14,392 nt of DNA from DASSWG01 sp041689995 (lineage in GTDB: Bacteria; Bacteroidota; Bacteroidia; Flavobacteriales; Flavobacteriaceae), in the NCBI GenBank assembly GCA_041689995.1, contig JBDNFD010000092.1, forward strand, positions 1-14,392, read 5' to 3'. Shown in pieces: positions 6,078 through 14,165 of this stretch (the stretch's first letter is position 1; every line of letters starts with the position of its first letter). Under the pieces are notes generated by a model. The model saw nothing but the letters and a program-made list of their open reading frames with translations, was not told where the DNA came from and did not search any database. Made by a program: the position numbers and the translations under genes.

Positions 6078-8144
6078 TTACCAAATATGAACACGCTTTT
6101 CCGGTGCGATGTACATCGAATCTCCTTCTTTGATATCGAATGCCTTATAAAAAGCATCTACTTGTTGCAAAGGTGCATATCCTCTCACTTGTCCTGGAGA
6201 ATGCGGATTTGTTTTTATACTTGTTCGCAAAGCTTCGTCTCTCTCTATTCCTCTCCAAACAGTTGCCCAAGACATAAAGAAACGCTGTTCGGGAGTATAA
6301 CCATCTATCTTCCCTGGCTTCTCATGAGTTTCATAATAGCGCATTAATCCGTCGTATGCTGACAAAACACCGCCTAAATCACCAATATTTTCGCCCAAAG
6401 TGAATTTTCCATTGATATGGACACTGTCCAGCACTTCAATGCTGGAATAGTAATCGGCCAAAGCATCGCCTCGTTTTGTGAAGTTTTCCAAGTCTTTATC
6501 GGTCCACCAGTTGTTCAAATTTCCTTCGGCATCAAAACGTGCTCCGCTATCATCAAAAGCATGGGAAATCTCGTGGCCAATAACAGCGCCAATTCCACCA
6601 TAATTTATAGCAGCATCTGCTTTATAATCATAAAACGGAGGCTGAAGGATTGCTGCGGGAAACACGATTTCGTTATAAAATGGGTTGAAATACGCATTCA
6701 CGGTTTGTGGCGACATTCCCCATTCGGTTTTGTCCACAGGTTCGCCAATATCGGAAAGATCATCTTGATAATTCCATTTGGAGGCAGCCACCATATTTTC
6801 ATAAAATGAATTATTGGCGTTAACTTCCATTTCGGAATAATCTTTCCATTTATCAGGATATCCAATTTTTACGGTGAATTTATCCAACTTTTCGATGGCT
6901 TTTGCTTTTGTGGAATCGGACATCCATTCCAACGCATTGATGCGGGTTTTATATGCTTCAATAACATTTGCGATCATCGTTTCAGCTTTTTCCTTGGCTT
7001 CTGGCGGAAATTTCTCGTCCACATATAATTTTCCTAAAGCTTCGCCCAAAACGCCATTCGTTGTCGCCAAAGCACGTTCATCTGCCGGACGTTGTTCTTT
7101 TGTGCCGTTCAGGGTTTTACTATAGAAATCCCAGTTTGCCTTTTCCATTTCGGTGGTCAACTGACTTGCAGCATCGTTCAAAGTGGACCAACGCATCACA
7201 GTTTTCCAATCTTCCACATTTCCTTTTGCCAAAATATCCTGCAAGGTTTTCATGTATTTTGGTTGCATCAAGATAACAGTATCCAATTTCTTTTCTATAC
7301 CCAACCCTTCAAAATAATTGTTCCAATTAATAGCAGGCGTAATTTGTGACAATTCTGCGATAGATTTCGGATTATTAAAATTCCTGAAATCACGGCTTTC
7401 TTCTTTTGTCAATCTTGGGATGGCGAGTTTTGTTTCAAAAGCAAGAATCATCTCTGCATTTTTACGTGCTGTTGCTTCATCGGTGCCCAAAAATTGCAAC
7501 ATCCGTGTGATATGGTCCACATACTGCTCACGGATTTTTTTGGACTCGGCATCATCCTTCACATAATAACTGCGATCTGGCAGGCCTAAGCCCCCTGTGG
7601 CAATATATGCCGTGTTCATGTTACTATCACTTGGATCGGAAAATACTGCCAAACCGAAAAAAGGTGAAGAAATCTCAGCTGGATTTTCAGCCAAAACACG
7701 CTGCATATCGGCAACATTTTTAATCGAAGCAATTTTTTCCAACGCAGGCTGAATCGGTTTAATTCCCGCTTCGTTACGTGCGGCCGTATCCAATTGTGAT
7801 TCAAAAACATACAGGGCTTTTGCTTGGTCGGAATTTTCAGCATATTTTCCACTTTGCTGTGCGCTGTCGATAATCGCCAAAACATCAGCATCTGTACTTT
7901 TTCTCAGGATTTGAAAACCGCCCCAAGAAGTCCGGTCTGCGGGAATTTCAGCGGTTTTCAACCAACCTCCGTTAACATATTGGTAGAAATTGTCCTGCGG
8001 ACGAACGGTCGTGTCGAGATACGCCAAATTAATCCCGGGAGCCTTGTCACTTTCTTTTGCCATTTCTTTGTTGTCATCCTTGCAAGCAAACAAAGCCAAT
8101 GAGGCCATTGCCAGAAGAAGAGGTTGTTTTACATTGATTTTCAT
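6078..8144 (-). CDS. M13-family zinc metallopeptidase, lipoprotein (neprilysin/PepO type)
   Basis: This full-length 688-residue M13 endopeptidase degrades peptides in the periplasm or at the cell surface. Residues 1-20 are a signal peptide with lipobox LFAC and lipidated Cys21. The start of the mature protein (LDTTVRPQDNFYQYVNGGWL, 43-62) is the usual M13 N-terminal signature. Substrate-binding NAYF is at 483-486. The zinc site HEISH has ligands His524 and His528 and catalytic Glu525. ENIGD supplies the third ligand Glu585 and Asp589. The family's late motif is seen in VRGYAPLQQVDAFYKAF. The protein ends VHIW, whereas eukaryotic members end CxxW, so that disulfide is absent. All catalytic residues are present and activity is expected. 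It has its own promoter and terminator. Confidence 0.95.
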   Translation of the reverse strand: MKINVKQPLLLAMASLALFACKDDNKEMAKESDKAPGINLAYLDTTVRPQDNFYQYVNGGWLKTAEIPADRTSWGGFQILRKSTDADVLAIIDSAQQSGKYAENSDQAKALYVFESQLDTAARNEAGIKPIQPALEKIASIKNVADMQRVLAENPAEISSPFFGLAVFSDPSDSNMNTAYIATGGLGLPDRSYYVKDDAESKKIREQYVDHITRMLQFLGTDEATARKNAEMILAFETKLAIPRLTKEESRDFRNFNNPKSIAELSQITPAINWNNYFEGLGIEKKLDTVILMQPKYMKTLQDILAKGNVEDWKTVMRWSTLNDAASQLTTEMEKANWDFYSKTLNGTKEQRPADERALATTNGVLGEALGKLYVDEKFPPEAKEKAETMIANVIEAYKTRINALEWMSDSTKAKAIEKLDKFTVKIGYPDKWKDYSEMEVNANNSFYENMVAASKWNYQDDLSDIGEPVDKTEWGMSPQTVNAYFNPFYNEIVFPAAILQPPFYDYKADAAINYGGIGAVIGHEISHAFDDSGARFDAEGNLNNWWTDKDLENFTKRGDALADYYSSIEVLDSVHINGKFTLGENIGDLGGVLSAYDGLMRYYETHEKPGKIDGYTPEQRFFMSWATVWRGIERDEALRTSIKTNPHSPGQVRGYAPLQQVDAFYKAFDIKEGDSMYIAPEKRVHIW

Positions 8145-8174
8145 AAGTTAAGAATACTTTATATTTTTAATCTC

Positions 8175-8182
8175 CAAAAATA
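8175..8182 (-). promoter_or_regulatory. Promoter -7 box of the M13 peptidase gene
   Basis: The minus strand reads TATTTTTG, matching TAnnTTTG, 30 bases before the ATG at 8144. A TTTG lies 23 bases further upstream at 8206-8209, a little further than the usual -33 spacing. It indicates that the M13 gene is transcribed separately from the lipoprotein pair upstream. Confidence 0.45.
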
Positions 8183-8216
8183 CATATTTGTTCCAAATTA
8201 ATGTACAAATCTATAA

Positions 8217-8750
8217 TTATTTTCTCAAAACCGATTTTTCAATATAAGAATCATCGAAATCTCTTTTCATATGTGCAACTTTTTTCATCTGATCGTTCGG
8301 AATTGTCATTGACAGCACATAGTGTTTTATTTTCCAGGAACCGTTTTCCCTTATCAATACTCCAGAACCTCTACATAGTCCCATATGGGTTTTCAATAAT
8401 TCGTCGAACCAAGCTGTTTTATTATTTTCAGAAAAGAAAATATGTCGTTTTAATTTAGTGAAATCCCAAGCTTTTCCACTTTTAAAATGAGGTTCTGCAA
8501 ATTTTTTGAATTCTTTTCCGCTCCAGTTTTCTGAAGCATCGGTGCCAATATATACGGCATCTTCCGTCATTAAAGAGAAATATGCATCAAAATCGGCCTT
8601 TGTCGCTGCTTTGTGCCACTGATCTATAGTGGTTCCCACTTCAGCTTTTAAACCTTCGGAAGAATCCGCCGTGGAATTAACCCTTTCGGGACCGCCATTG
8701 CAAGAAAGTAGAAATATGGAAAACAAGCTAAGCCCTATGATTTTTTTCAT
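8217..8750 (-). CDS. NTF2-like (DUF4440/SnoaL-type) lipoprotein
   Basis: This 177-residue lipoprotein has signal peptide residues 1-16, lipobox LLSC and Cys17. From about residue 35 it shows the SnoaL/DUF4440 pattern of the NTF2-like fold: an N-terminal helix (TTIDQWHKAATKADFDAYFSL), then MTEDAVYIGTD, SGKEFKKFAEPHF, a strand with TAWFDELLKT and the closing strands GSGVLIRENGSWKIKHYVLSM. This fold forms a small cone-like pocket and often binds ligands; a specific reaction cannot be inferred. Its ATG overlaps the upstream gene's stop in an ATGA, so the two are translationally coupled. Confidence 0.87.
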   Translation of the reverse strand: MKKIIGLSLFSIFLLSCNGGPERVNSTADSSEGLKAEVGTTIDQWHKAATKADFDAYFSLMTEDAVYIGTDASENWSGKEFKKFAEPHFKSGKAWDFTKLKRHIFFSENNKTAWFDELLKTHMGLCRGSGVLIRENGSWKIKHYVLSMTIPNDQMKKVAHMKRDFDDSYIEKSVLRK

Positions 8751-9358
8751 TTTCCCGGTTTTTGAATAATAGAACCGCTTTTAAGGATCGGTGCCAGAAC
8801 GGGTTCCAAGTCTTTTTCCGATTCTACCCTAAAATCTTCCAGCCCTTTTCTATAAGATTCATTTATTTGAATCTTTAGATTTTCGAAAGCCGGTGGAATT
8901 TCTTCTGCCAATTTTTTTATATCATTAGCCTTGGCGCTAGGATCTCTTGAAAGTTGCTCCAACATTCCGGTAAGGCTTTTCAAAACCGCAATTCGGGTTA
9001 ACACTGGCTTGGTTTTAAGCTCCTCGGGCACCGTGGTTTCCATGCCCTTCATAATTTCGTTCAGATTCCTAGCATTTTGAACCATATCGCGAATTGTAAA
9101 TTCCTTCATATTTCCCACCTCGGTTTTCACATTAAGGAATTCCTGCCAATTTGAAACCTTTTCTTCAGCAGTTGGCGTCAATGTTACCTTATTTCCGATG
9201 ATCACTTCCAAATTTTTTGAAAAAGCAATCGTCTGGTTTTTTTGAAATTCCTTTTTGGCATCTGCCGAATGGTCATCCTGGCAAGAAAATAACGAACAAA
9301 AGACCAATAAGATCATCCCGTGGAAGAAGGAGTTTTGTAAGTGTAAAAATTTAAACAT
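8747..9358 (-). CDS. Uncharacterised helical lipoprotein
   Basis: This is a lipoprotein of about 203 residues and unknown function. I place the start at the ATG at 9358. The longer frame begins with TTG at 9370 and adds only four residues before this ATG. The signal peptide ends in the lipobox LFSC with Cys26. The mature part is almost entirely predicted helical, charged and without cysteines or aromatic-rich motifs (for example VLKSLTGMLEQLSRDPSAKA, KANDIKKLAEEIPPAFENLK), suggesting a small periplasmic helical bundle. It shares four bases with the NTF2-like lipoprotein gene, so the two products probably act together. No enzymatic motif is visible and I do not recognise the family. Confidence 0.8.
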   Translation of the reverse strand: MFKFLHLQNSFFHGMILLVFCSLFSCQDDHSADAKKEFQKNQTIAFSKNLEVIIGNKVTLTPTAEEKVSNWQEFLNVKTEVGNMKEFTIRDMVQNARNLNEIMKGMETTVPEELKTKPVLTRIAVLKSLTGMLEQLSRDPSAKANDIKKLAEEIPPAFENLKIQINESYRKGLEDFRVESEKDLEPVLAPILKSGSIIQKPGK

Positions 9359-9378
9359 TGAAATTTCCAATAAAAAGC

Positions 9379-9386
9379 GAAAGGTA
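9379..9386 (-). promoter_or_regulatory. Possible -7 box of the lipoprotein pair
   Basis: The minus strand reads TACCTTTC, one base off TAnnTTTG, 20 bases before the ATG at 9358. No good -33 element is visible, so this is tentative. Confidence 0.3.
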
Positions 9387-9469
9387 CGGATTTTTCAGAA
9401 AGCTTCATTCCGAAGAAAAATTACAACCAAAAACAATCATAAGGTTTTATGCATCCTTCCAAATAATAA

Positions 9470-9477
9470 TATATTTG
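9470..9477 (+). promoter_or_regulatory. Promoter -7 box of the threonine dehydrogenase gene
   Basis: TATATTTG is a perfect TAnnTTTG box 15 bases before the ATG at 9493, implying a leader of under ten bases. A T-rich stretch at 9445-9448 may serve as the -33 region. Confidence 0.55.
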
Positions 9478-9492
9478 CACAAATTCTGAATT

Positions 9493-10434
9493 ATGGCCAC
9501 CAAAATATTGATTATTGGCGCTTGCGGACAAATTGGAACAGAACTGAGTTTGGCACTGCGCACAAAATATGGAAATGAAAATGTGATTGCCAGTGATATC
9601 CGTGAAGGAAGTGCTAAATTGATGAGCTCTGGGCCTTTTGAAAAAGCCGATGCCACGGACTATAAAGCGATTGAAGACATTGTAATGCACCACGAAATCG
9701 ACGAAGTGTATTTGATGGCGGCCATGTTAAGCGCCACCGCTGAAAAATTCCCGATGCGCGGTTGGAATTTGAATATAAATTCGCTTTTCAATATTCTAAA
9801 CCTCGCCAAAGAGAAAAAAGTTGAGAAAGTATTTTGGCCTTCGAGCATCGCCGTTTTTGGCCCCACAACTCCCAAAGAAAACACGCCCCAAACCACGGTA
9901 ATGGAACCTTCCACGGTTTATGGAATCAGCAAACAAACAGGTGAACGTTGGTGCGAATATTACTTCAACAAATATGGAGTAGATGTGAGAAGCATCCGAT
10001 ATCCCGGATTGATCAGCTACACAACTCCTCCTGGTGGCGGCACCACAGATTATGCCATCGAAATTTTTCATGAGGCCATCAAAAACAAAAAATACACCTC
10101 TTTTTTAAGTGAAGAAACCGCTTTGCCAATGATGTATATGGAAGATGCTATACGCGCAACCATGGAAATTATGAAAGCTTCTTCGGAAAAAATAAAAGTG
10201 CGATCTTCCTACAATTTAGCCGGCATCAGTTTTACCCCGAAGCAATTGGCGGAAAATATTCAGAAACACATTCCGGAATTTGAAATCGATTATGCGCCAG
10301 ATTTCCGACAAGAAATTGCCGATTCTTGGCCTTCGAGCATCGACGATTCCGCGGCGAAAAAAGATTGGGGCTGGAAACACGAATTCGATCTTATGGAAAT
10401 GACCCGTGCGATGTTGGATGGATTGGGGAAATAA
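9493..10434 (+). CDS. SDR-type L-threonine 3-dehydrogenase
   Basis: This enzyme oxidises L-threonine to 2-amino-3-ketobutyrate with NAD+, the first step of threonine breakdown to glycine and acetyl-CoA. The 313-residue protein belongs to the extended SDR form related to UDP-galactose 4-epimerase, known from psychrophilic Flavobacterium, and not to the zinc-dependent Tdh. NAD-binding GACGQIG is at 9-15, the ribose-binding Asp35 follows the second strand, WPSSIAVFG is at 115-123 and the catalytic pair is Tyr143/Lys147 (YGISK). The family-specific GGGTTDYAIEIF is at 181-192 and LPMMYMEDA follows. Length is normal. No 2-amino-3-ketobutyrate CoA ligase gene lies next to it. The specific substrate is a family-level assignment with good motif support; another epimerase activity is less likely. 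Confidence 0.88.
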   Translation: MATKILIIGACGQIGTELSLALRTKYGNENVIASDIREGSAKLMSSGPFEKADATDYKAIEDIVMHHEIDEVYLMAAMLSATAEKFPMRGWNLNINSLFNILNLAKEKKVEKVFWPSSIAVFGPTTPKENTPQTTVMEPSTVYGISKQTGERWCEYYFNKYGVDVRSIRYPGLISYTTPPGGGTTDYAIEIFHEAIKNKKYTSFLSEETALPMMYMEDAIRATMEIMKASSEKIKVRSSYNLAGISFTPKQLAENIQKHIPEFEIDYAPDFRQEIADSWPSSIDDSAAKKDWGWKHEFDLMEMTRAMLDGLGK

Positions 10435-10522
10435 ACCATTACGGAATTAAGGGAAATGAAGACTTTGTTCGCTTTTTTTTTAAAGTTTTTCCAAAATCTT
10501 TTTCATTTTTTTTCTGTTTAAA

Positions 10523-10530
10523 TATATTTG
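10523..10530 (+). promoter_or_regulatory. Promoter -7 box of nhaA
   Basis: TATATTTG is a perfect TAnnTTTG box; TTTC at 10501-10504, 18 bases upstream, resembles the -33 element. The ATG follows 52 bases downstream, leaving an untranslated leader of about 45 bases in which no strong hairpin is evident. Confidence 0.55.
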
Positions 10531-10582
10531 CAAAGGTGCGTTTTCGCAAAATTCGCCTCATAACGAAAAAGCACACCCACGC

Positions 10583-11722
10583 ATGACCCTAGCAAAACTC
10601 TTCCTCAATTTTTTCAATAGTCAAAAAGCAGGTGGTCTCATCCTTCTTTTTGCTACTTTAATTTCACTTTTTCTTTCCAATTCCATTTTTGGGAACGATT
10701 ATCAAGCTATTTGGGATTTTCAATTTGCCGGACATTCTATTACGTATTGGATCAACGATGGGTTAATGGCCATCTTTTTCTTGTTGATCGGGCTGGAATT
10801 GGAACGTGAAGTCTATACGGGCGAATTGTCGAATTTAAAAAATGCTTCCCTTCCCCTTTTTGCAGCTTTGGGAGGCATGGTTGTTCCCGCGGGGATTTTC
10901 TTATTATTTAATTACGGAACTCCGACGCAATCTGGTGTGGGAATTTCCATGGCTACGGATATTGCTTTTGCCATCGGCATTCTGTCGCTATTGGGAAAAA
11001 GGGTTCCGGCAGCATTGAAAATGTTCTTGCTGGCTTTGGCCGTAATTGATGATTTGGGAGCGATCATTATTATTGCTGTCTTTTACACCAAATCATTGAT
11101 CTTCGTAAACTTGGCCATTTCCTTGGGAACGATGGGGTTTTTGTTCATTTTGAACAGAATGAAAGTTTATAACTTGATCCCTTATATAATCGGCGGGATT
11201 ATCATGTGGTATTTTATGCTCCAGTCTGGGGTTCATGCCACTATTAGCGGAGTTTTGTTGGCTTTTGTCATTCCTTTTGGAAGCGGTGGCGAAGAATCGC
11301 CTTCCTATATTCTACAAGATTTCCTGGACAAACCCGTGGCATTTTTCATTCTTCCTTTGTTCGCGCTAGTAAATACTAGCATTTTCATTGGCGAAAACTG
11401 GTCGCAAAGTTCATTGGAACCAAATAGCCTTGGAATTGTATTGGGTCTTGCGGTGGGAAAACCATTGGGAATTTGGTTCTTCTCATTTTTGGCCGCTGGC
11501 TTGGGACTTTGTTCGCTACCGACGGGATTGAAATGGAAAAACATTCTCGGCGCCGGATTTTTGGGCGGCATCGGATTTACGATGTCTATTTTCATCACCT
11601 TGTTGGCCTATGACGATCCGGAAATTATCAACCATTCCAAGATTGCGATTTTAACCGCTTCGTGTATTGCAGGAGCAGTTGGTTATTTTTGGTTGCGGTT
11701 TACGTTGAAGAAGGTGGAGTGA
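10583..11722 (+). CDS. nhaA: Na+/H+ antiporter NhaA
   Basis: NhaA exports sodium in exchange for protons across the inner membrane and is used in pH and salt tolerance. The 379-residue protein is of normal length and has about twelve hydrophobic segments. Key residues are present: Asp126 (ATDIAFA), Asp156/Asp157 in ALAVIDDLGAI (the ion-binding pair, D163/D164 in E. coli) and Lys293 in LAVGKPLG (K300 in E. coli). The GLELEREVYTGEL loop and the C-terminal GFTMSIFI motif are also typical. It has its own promoter. No regulator of the NhaR type is adjacent. Confidence 0.96.
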   Translation: MTLAKLFLNFFNSQKAGGLILLFATLISLFLSNSIFGNDYQAIWDFQFAGHSITYWINDGLMAIFFLLIGLELEREVYTGELSNLKNASLPLFAALGGMVVPAGIFLLFNYGTPTQSGVGISMATDIAFAIGILSLLGKRVPAALKMFLLALAVIDDLGAIIIIAVFYTKSLIFVNLAISLGTMGFLFILNRMKVYNLIPYIIGGIIMWYFMLQSGVHATISGVLLAFVIPFGSGGEESPSYILQDFLDKPVAFFILPLFALVNTSIFIGENWSQSSLEPNSLGIVLGLAVGKPLGIWFFSFLAAGLGLCSLPTGLKWKNILGAGFLGGIGFTMSIFITLLAYDDPEIINHSKIAILTASCIAGAVGYFWLRFTLKKVE

Positions 11723-11729
11723 GCTTAGG

Positions 11730-11984
11730 TTATCTCGTAAAAACATCTTTTAGTTGATAGAAAAACCGCTCGATAAGCCGCAAATCTTCGGTAATGATAT
11801 TAGCCGTTCCAGCCATCTCTTGTTTGAAGTTTAATTTTTTTCCATAACTGGTCACCAATTTCCGGATGAAAATGGATTTTTTAGGGCCCTTGACGGTCAT
11901 CTTTAGGTAGGTGGGGCCCGCCTACCTGACGGGCAAGCCGCAATCTTTGGAATCTGCTTGTTTGTGGAAAGGAAAAGCATTCAA
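11730..11984 (-). pseudogene. Deletion remnant: C39-peptidase ABC exporter start fused to HlyD-family end
   Basis: A minus-strand frame from TTG (11982-11984) begins LNAFPFHKQADSKDCG, the typical start of a C39 peptidase domain of bacteriocin-exporting ABC transporters (FP-x-x-x-Q-x-D-x-x-DCG, catalytic Cys in DCG). After 21 inserted bases holding an in-frame TAG (11922-11924), the same frame resumes with GPTYLKMTVKGPKKSIFIRK, the expected continuation (DCGPTCLKM). It then runs into LVTSYGKKLNFKQEMAGTAN and IITEDLRLIERFFYQLKDVF, ending TR and TAA at 11730. That last part is the usual C-terminus of the HlyD-family membrane fusion protein of the same systems (TSYxKxLxFKQEM...ITEDLRLIER). The bulk of both genes is missing, so an ABC-HlyD operon was joined by an internal deletion near 11860. 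The fragment cannot be functional. No precursor-peptide gene is visible in the 125 bases upstream. Confidence 0.78.
11905..11936. repeat. Short quasi-palindromic insertion inside the exporter remnant
   Basis: AGGTAGG (11905-11911) pairs with CCTACCT (11921-11927), and GCCCG (11916-11920) can alternatively pair with CGGGC (11930-11934). Compared with the expected C39 coding sequence, 21 bases (about 11916-11936) are extra; they introduce the stop codon. The insert may be a small intergenic-type palindrome or the product of a template switch, since part of it is the reverse complement of the flanking codons. Confidence 0.6.
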
Positions 11985-12109
11985 TTTATAGTTAATGTTT
12001 TTTTTGATAAGCTATTATTTATTTACCGTGGTTTTCAATCATTATGTAATCACAAAAACTGTAAGACTTCGATTTCAAGAAAAATTAACCATTTACCATT
12101 TTTTGCAAC

Positions 12110-12901
12110 TTAATAATGACCAATGAATTTTTCAGTAGGAATTGGTTTGATTTCTTGTAACTCTATCACCAGTTTGGAATTATTAATATTTTGATAAACG
12201 AATTTAACAAAGCCATGGTCTTCATTAAAATAAAAAACTGCACTTGTTTTTCCAATTGTGGAAGTAGAGACGGCTTCAATTACATAACAAGTTAAAAAGC
12301 CTAATTTTGTGTCTAAATTAGTTTTACCGGTAATAGTATACAATATCTGAAATTCCATATTGCCATTCCATAATTTCCACCGTTCATCGCCCCATTGGTC
12401 CCCAACCAATATATTGGCTTCCCAAGTGTTACCTTTTTTTAAGAGGCATCGCACTTCGGGAAAAGGATTTATTTCCAATATTCGAAATCCTTTTGTTCGC
12501 GGTGGATGCAACCATATTTTACCATTTTCCTGCAAAAGCCCTGTAGCTTCTTCGGCACATTTTTTATTACTTTGAAAATATTGGTACATAATGGGAATTT
12601 GACCCGTATTTATAGTTCCTGATAATATTTTCAAAGAAAATAAACGCATGGCATTTTCATCCCTGGGATCAATTAATTCCCAATTGAAATCATCACTATT
12701 AGTGCTATCATTGTATATCGGATAAAAAGGGGGTGAAAACTTGAAGATTTGCTTTTTTTCAAGATGATCCATATAATAATACGAAAAGACATATTCGAGC
12801 CCAATTTTATATGTATCTTTCAACTTATCTTCACAAATTAATTCATTTTTACAGCTATACATTACAAGCACAGATATAATAAGTAAAATAAAGTATTTCA
12901 T
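12110..12901 (-). CDS. Uncharacterised lipoprotein
   Basis: This is a 263-residue lipoprotein of unknown function. The signal peptide runs to the lipobox MYSC with Cys17, followed by a few polar residues and two further cysteines (Cys23 and a pair near 114 and 152). The C-terminal 100 residues are beta-rich: MEFQILYTITGKTNLDTKLG, then GFLTCYVIEAVSTSTIGKTS, then FYFNEDHGFVKFVYQNINNS. This repeating strand pattern loosely resembles the LolA/DUF3108-like fold of periplasmic lipoproteins; that link is weak. The gene lies 96 bases downstream of another lipoprotein gene in the same orientation, and the two may be co-transcribed. No close neighbour explains its role. Confidence 0.8.
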   Translation of the reverse strand: MKYFILLIISVLVMYSCKNELICEDKLKDTYKIGLEYVFSYYYMDHLEKKQIFKFSPPFYPIYNDSTNSDDFNWELIDPRDENAMRLFSLKILSGTINTGQIPIMYQYFQSNKKCAEEATGLLQENGKIWLHPPRTKGFRILEINPFPEVRCLLKKGNTWEANILVGDQWGDERWKLWNGNMEFQILYTITGKTNLDTKLGFLTCYVIEAVSTSTIGKTSAVFYFNEDHGFVKFVYQNINNSKLVIELQEIKPIPTEKFIGHY

Positions 12902-12997
12902 TGCTTTAAATTTCTAATGCCAAACAGCTTCATAAGGATCATAACTACATTTGCTAGGTTTTGAAAATAAATCATCTTTCTATTTTTGCTTAACTAA

Positions 12998-14056
12998 CTA
13001 TTCAACAACTGCAATGATATAATTGTAAGAACCAAGTTCTTGAAGGTCATTTTCATTTCTGTTTTGGGTCTCTGAAATTTCAATAAAACCAGGATATGCT
13101 GAAAATTCCTTTATCAATGCAGTCTTGATTTCTGTCAACTGTTCAAGGATAATATTTTTGTTCAAGGAATTGGATTTTGAAGGTTTTATTTCGATAATAA
13201 AATTATTGTCATTTATATACCTATAGACTGAATACAATTGTAGATAAGATTTTTCTACAAGCAATTCATTGTTGTCATCAAAGTACAATAATCGTAATGG
13301 TTTTGGTTCGGCATTCGGGGTCCTTGTAAAAAAAGTGACACATATTGACTTAGGTATTCTCCAACTGATTCTTCCCTTTTCAGCACCTTTAATTGCGTAA
13401 TTCAATAACTTGAATTTGTCTCTTTTTTGGGCATGGATGGCTAAAATTGAAGGATCGATATGTACTCTAAAATACTCCGAATTAAAAAAGCTTGGGCTCG
13501 GCCGCAAAGGAAAACCATTTTCTTTGCAATATTCCAAAAGCCATTTGGTATTGGATTTATCGATTTGAATCATCTTGTCGAAATCTATGGGATTTTGTCT
13601 AACCGATTGATCCAAATAAACCATTTTTCCCAGTTTGGCAAAATAGGAAGTGTCTTTCCTGCTCCAGAAGTTATGGTTCAATTTTGGATATTTGTTTTTT
13701 ACATCTTGATAGACTTTCGGGAACTCGGTACTGTCTATCCAACTAATATGCCTACCAGTTGCTATATCCTTTAAAAGGTATTTTTTGGCTTTTTCTTCAT
13801 TTCCATTAGCCGCGAAACATTTGGCCAAAAACAGGTAGGTCATTTCTTCAAATTCTTTTAGTTCAAGCTTGTCGTATAAATTTTCCAAAGAATCACAATC
13901 ACTTTCATGTGTTTTGCTGTAATTATAAAAATTATCAAACTTTTCTTTATCAGCAACCCAATTTCTAAGCGTAATATTTTTTGGTCCTGAATTACAACCA
14001 GCTATAAAAATAATTGCAACGGCACCCGTAATTAAAATTTCTATCTTGGGTTTCAT
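12998..14056 (-). CDS. DUF6624-like lipoprotein
   Basis: This is a 352-residue secreted lipoprotein with lipobox FIAGC and Cys21. Residues 60-100 are helical and TPR-like (MTYLFLAKCFAANGNEEKAK). Residues 140-240 fit the DUF6624 pattern as I know it: a helix ending LDQSVR (148-153), D166 and N169 in IDKSNTKWLL, the GFP turn at 181-183, His208 in ILAIHAQ, and EKGRISWR at 226-233. DUF6624 is a helical domain of unknown function, usually with the DQ-x-R, GWP and H motifs. Here GWP is GFP. The C-terminal 110 residues form strands and a helix of no recognised family. Possible roles in envelope or inter-bacterial interactions are not shown by the sequence. Confidence 0.82.
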   Translation of the reverse strand: MKPKIEILITGAVAIIFIAGCNSGPKNITLRNWVADKEKFDNFYNYSKTHESDCDSLENLYDKLELKEFEEMTYLFLAKCFAANGNEEKAKKYLLKDIATGRHISWIDSTEFPKVYQDVKNKYPKLNHNFWSRKDTSYFAKLGKMVYLDQSVRQNPIDFDKMIQIDKSNTKWLLEYCKENGFPLRPSPSFFNSEYFRVHIDPSILAIHAQKRDKFKLLNYAIKGAEKGRISWRIPKSICVTFFTRTPNAEPKPLRLLYFDDNNELLVEKSYLQLYSVYRYINDNNFIIEIKPSKSNSLNKNIILEQLTEIKTALIKEFSAYPGFIEISETQNRNENDLQELGSYNYIIAVVE

Positions 14057-14165
14057 ATCTGCTTAAGGTTAAATGAAAAAATTGTAACCGTAAATCAAAA
14101 AAATTATAGTTACTCAAGTTTCGCACCCATTATTTAGAGGGTTTAAAACGATAATAAATAGCATG

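Noticed and set aside
8217..8458. Plus-strand frame starting at 8201 across the NTF2-like gene
   Set aside because: It is antisense to a lipoprotein gene with a clear signal peptide and fold pattern, and has no start signal.
8747..9370. Longer start (TTG at 9370) for the helical lipoprotein
   Set aside because: It adds only four residues before an ATG that directly begins the signal peptide. The ATG at 9358 is preferred.
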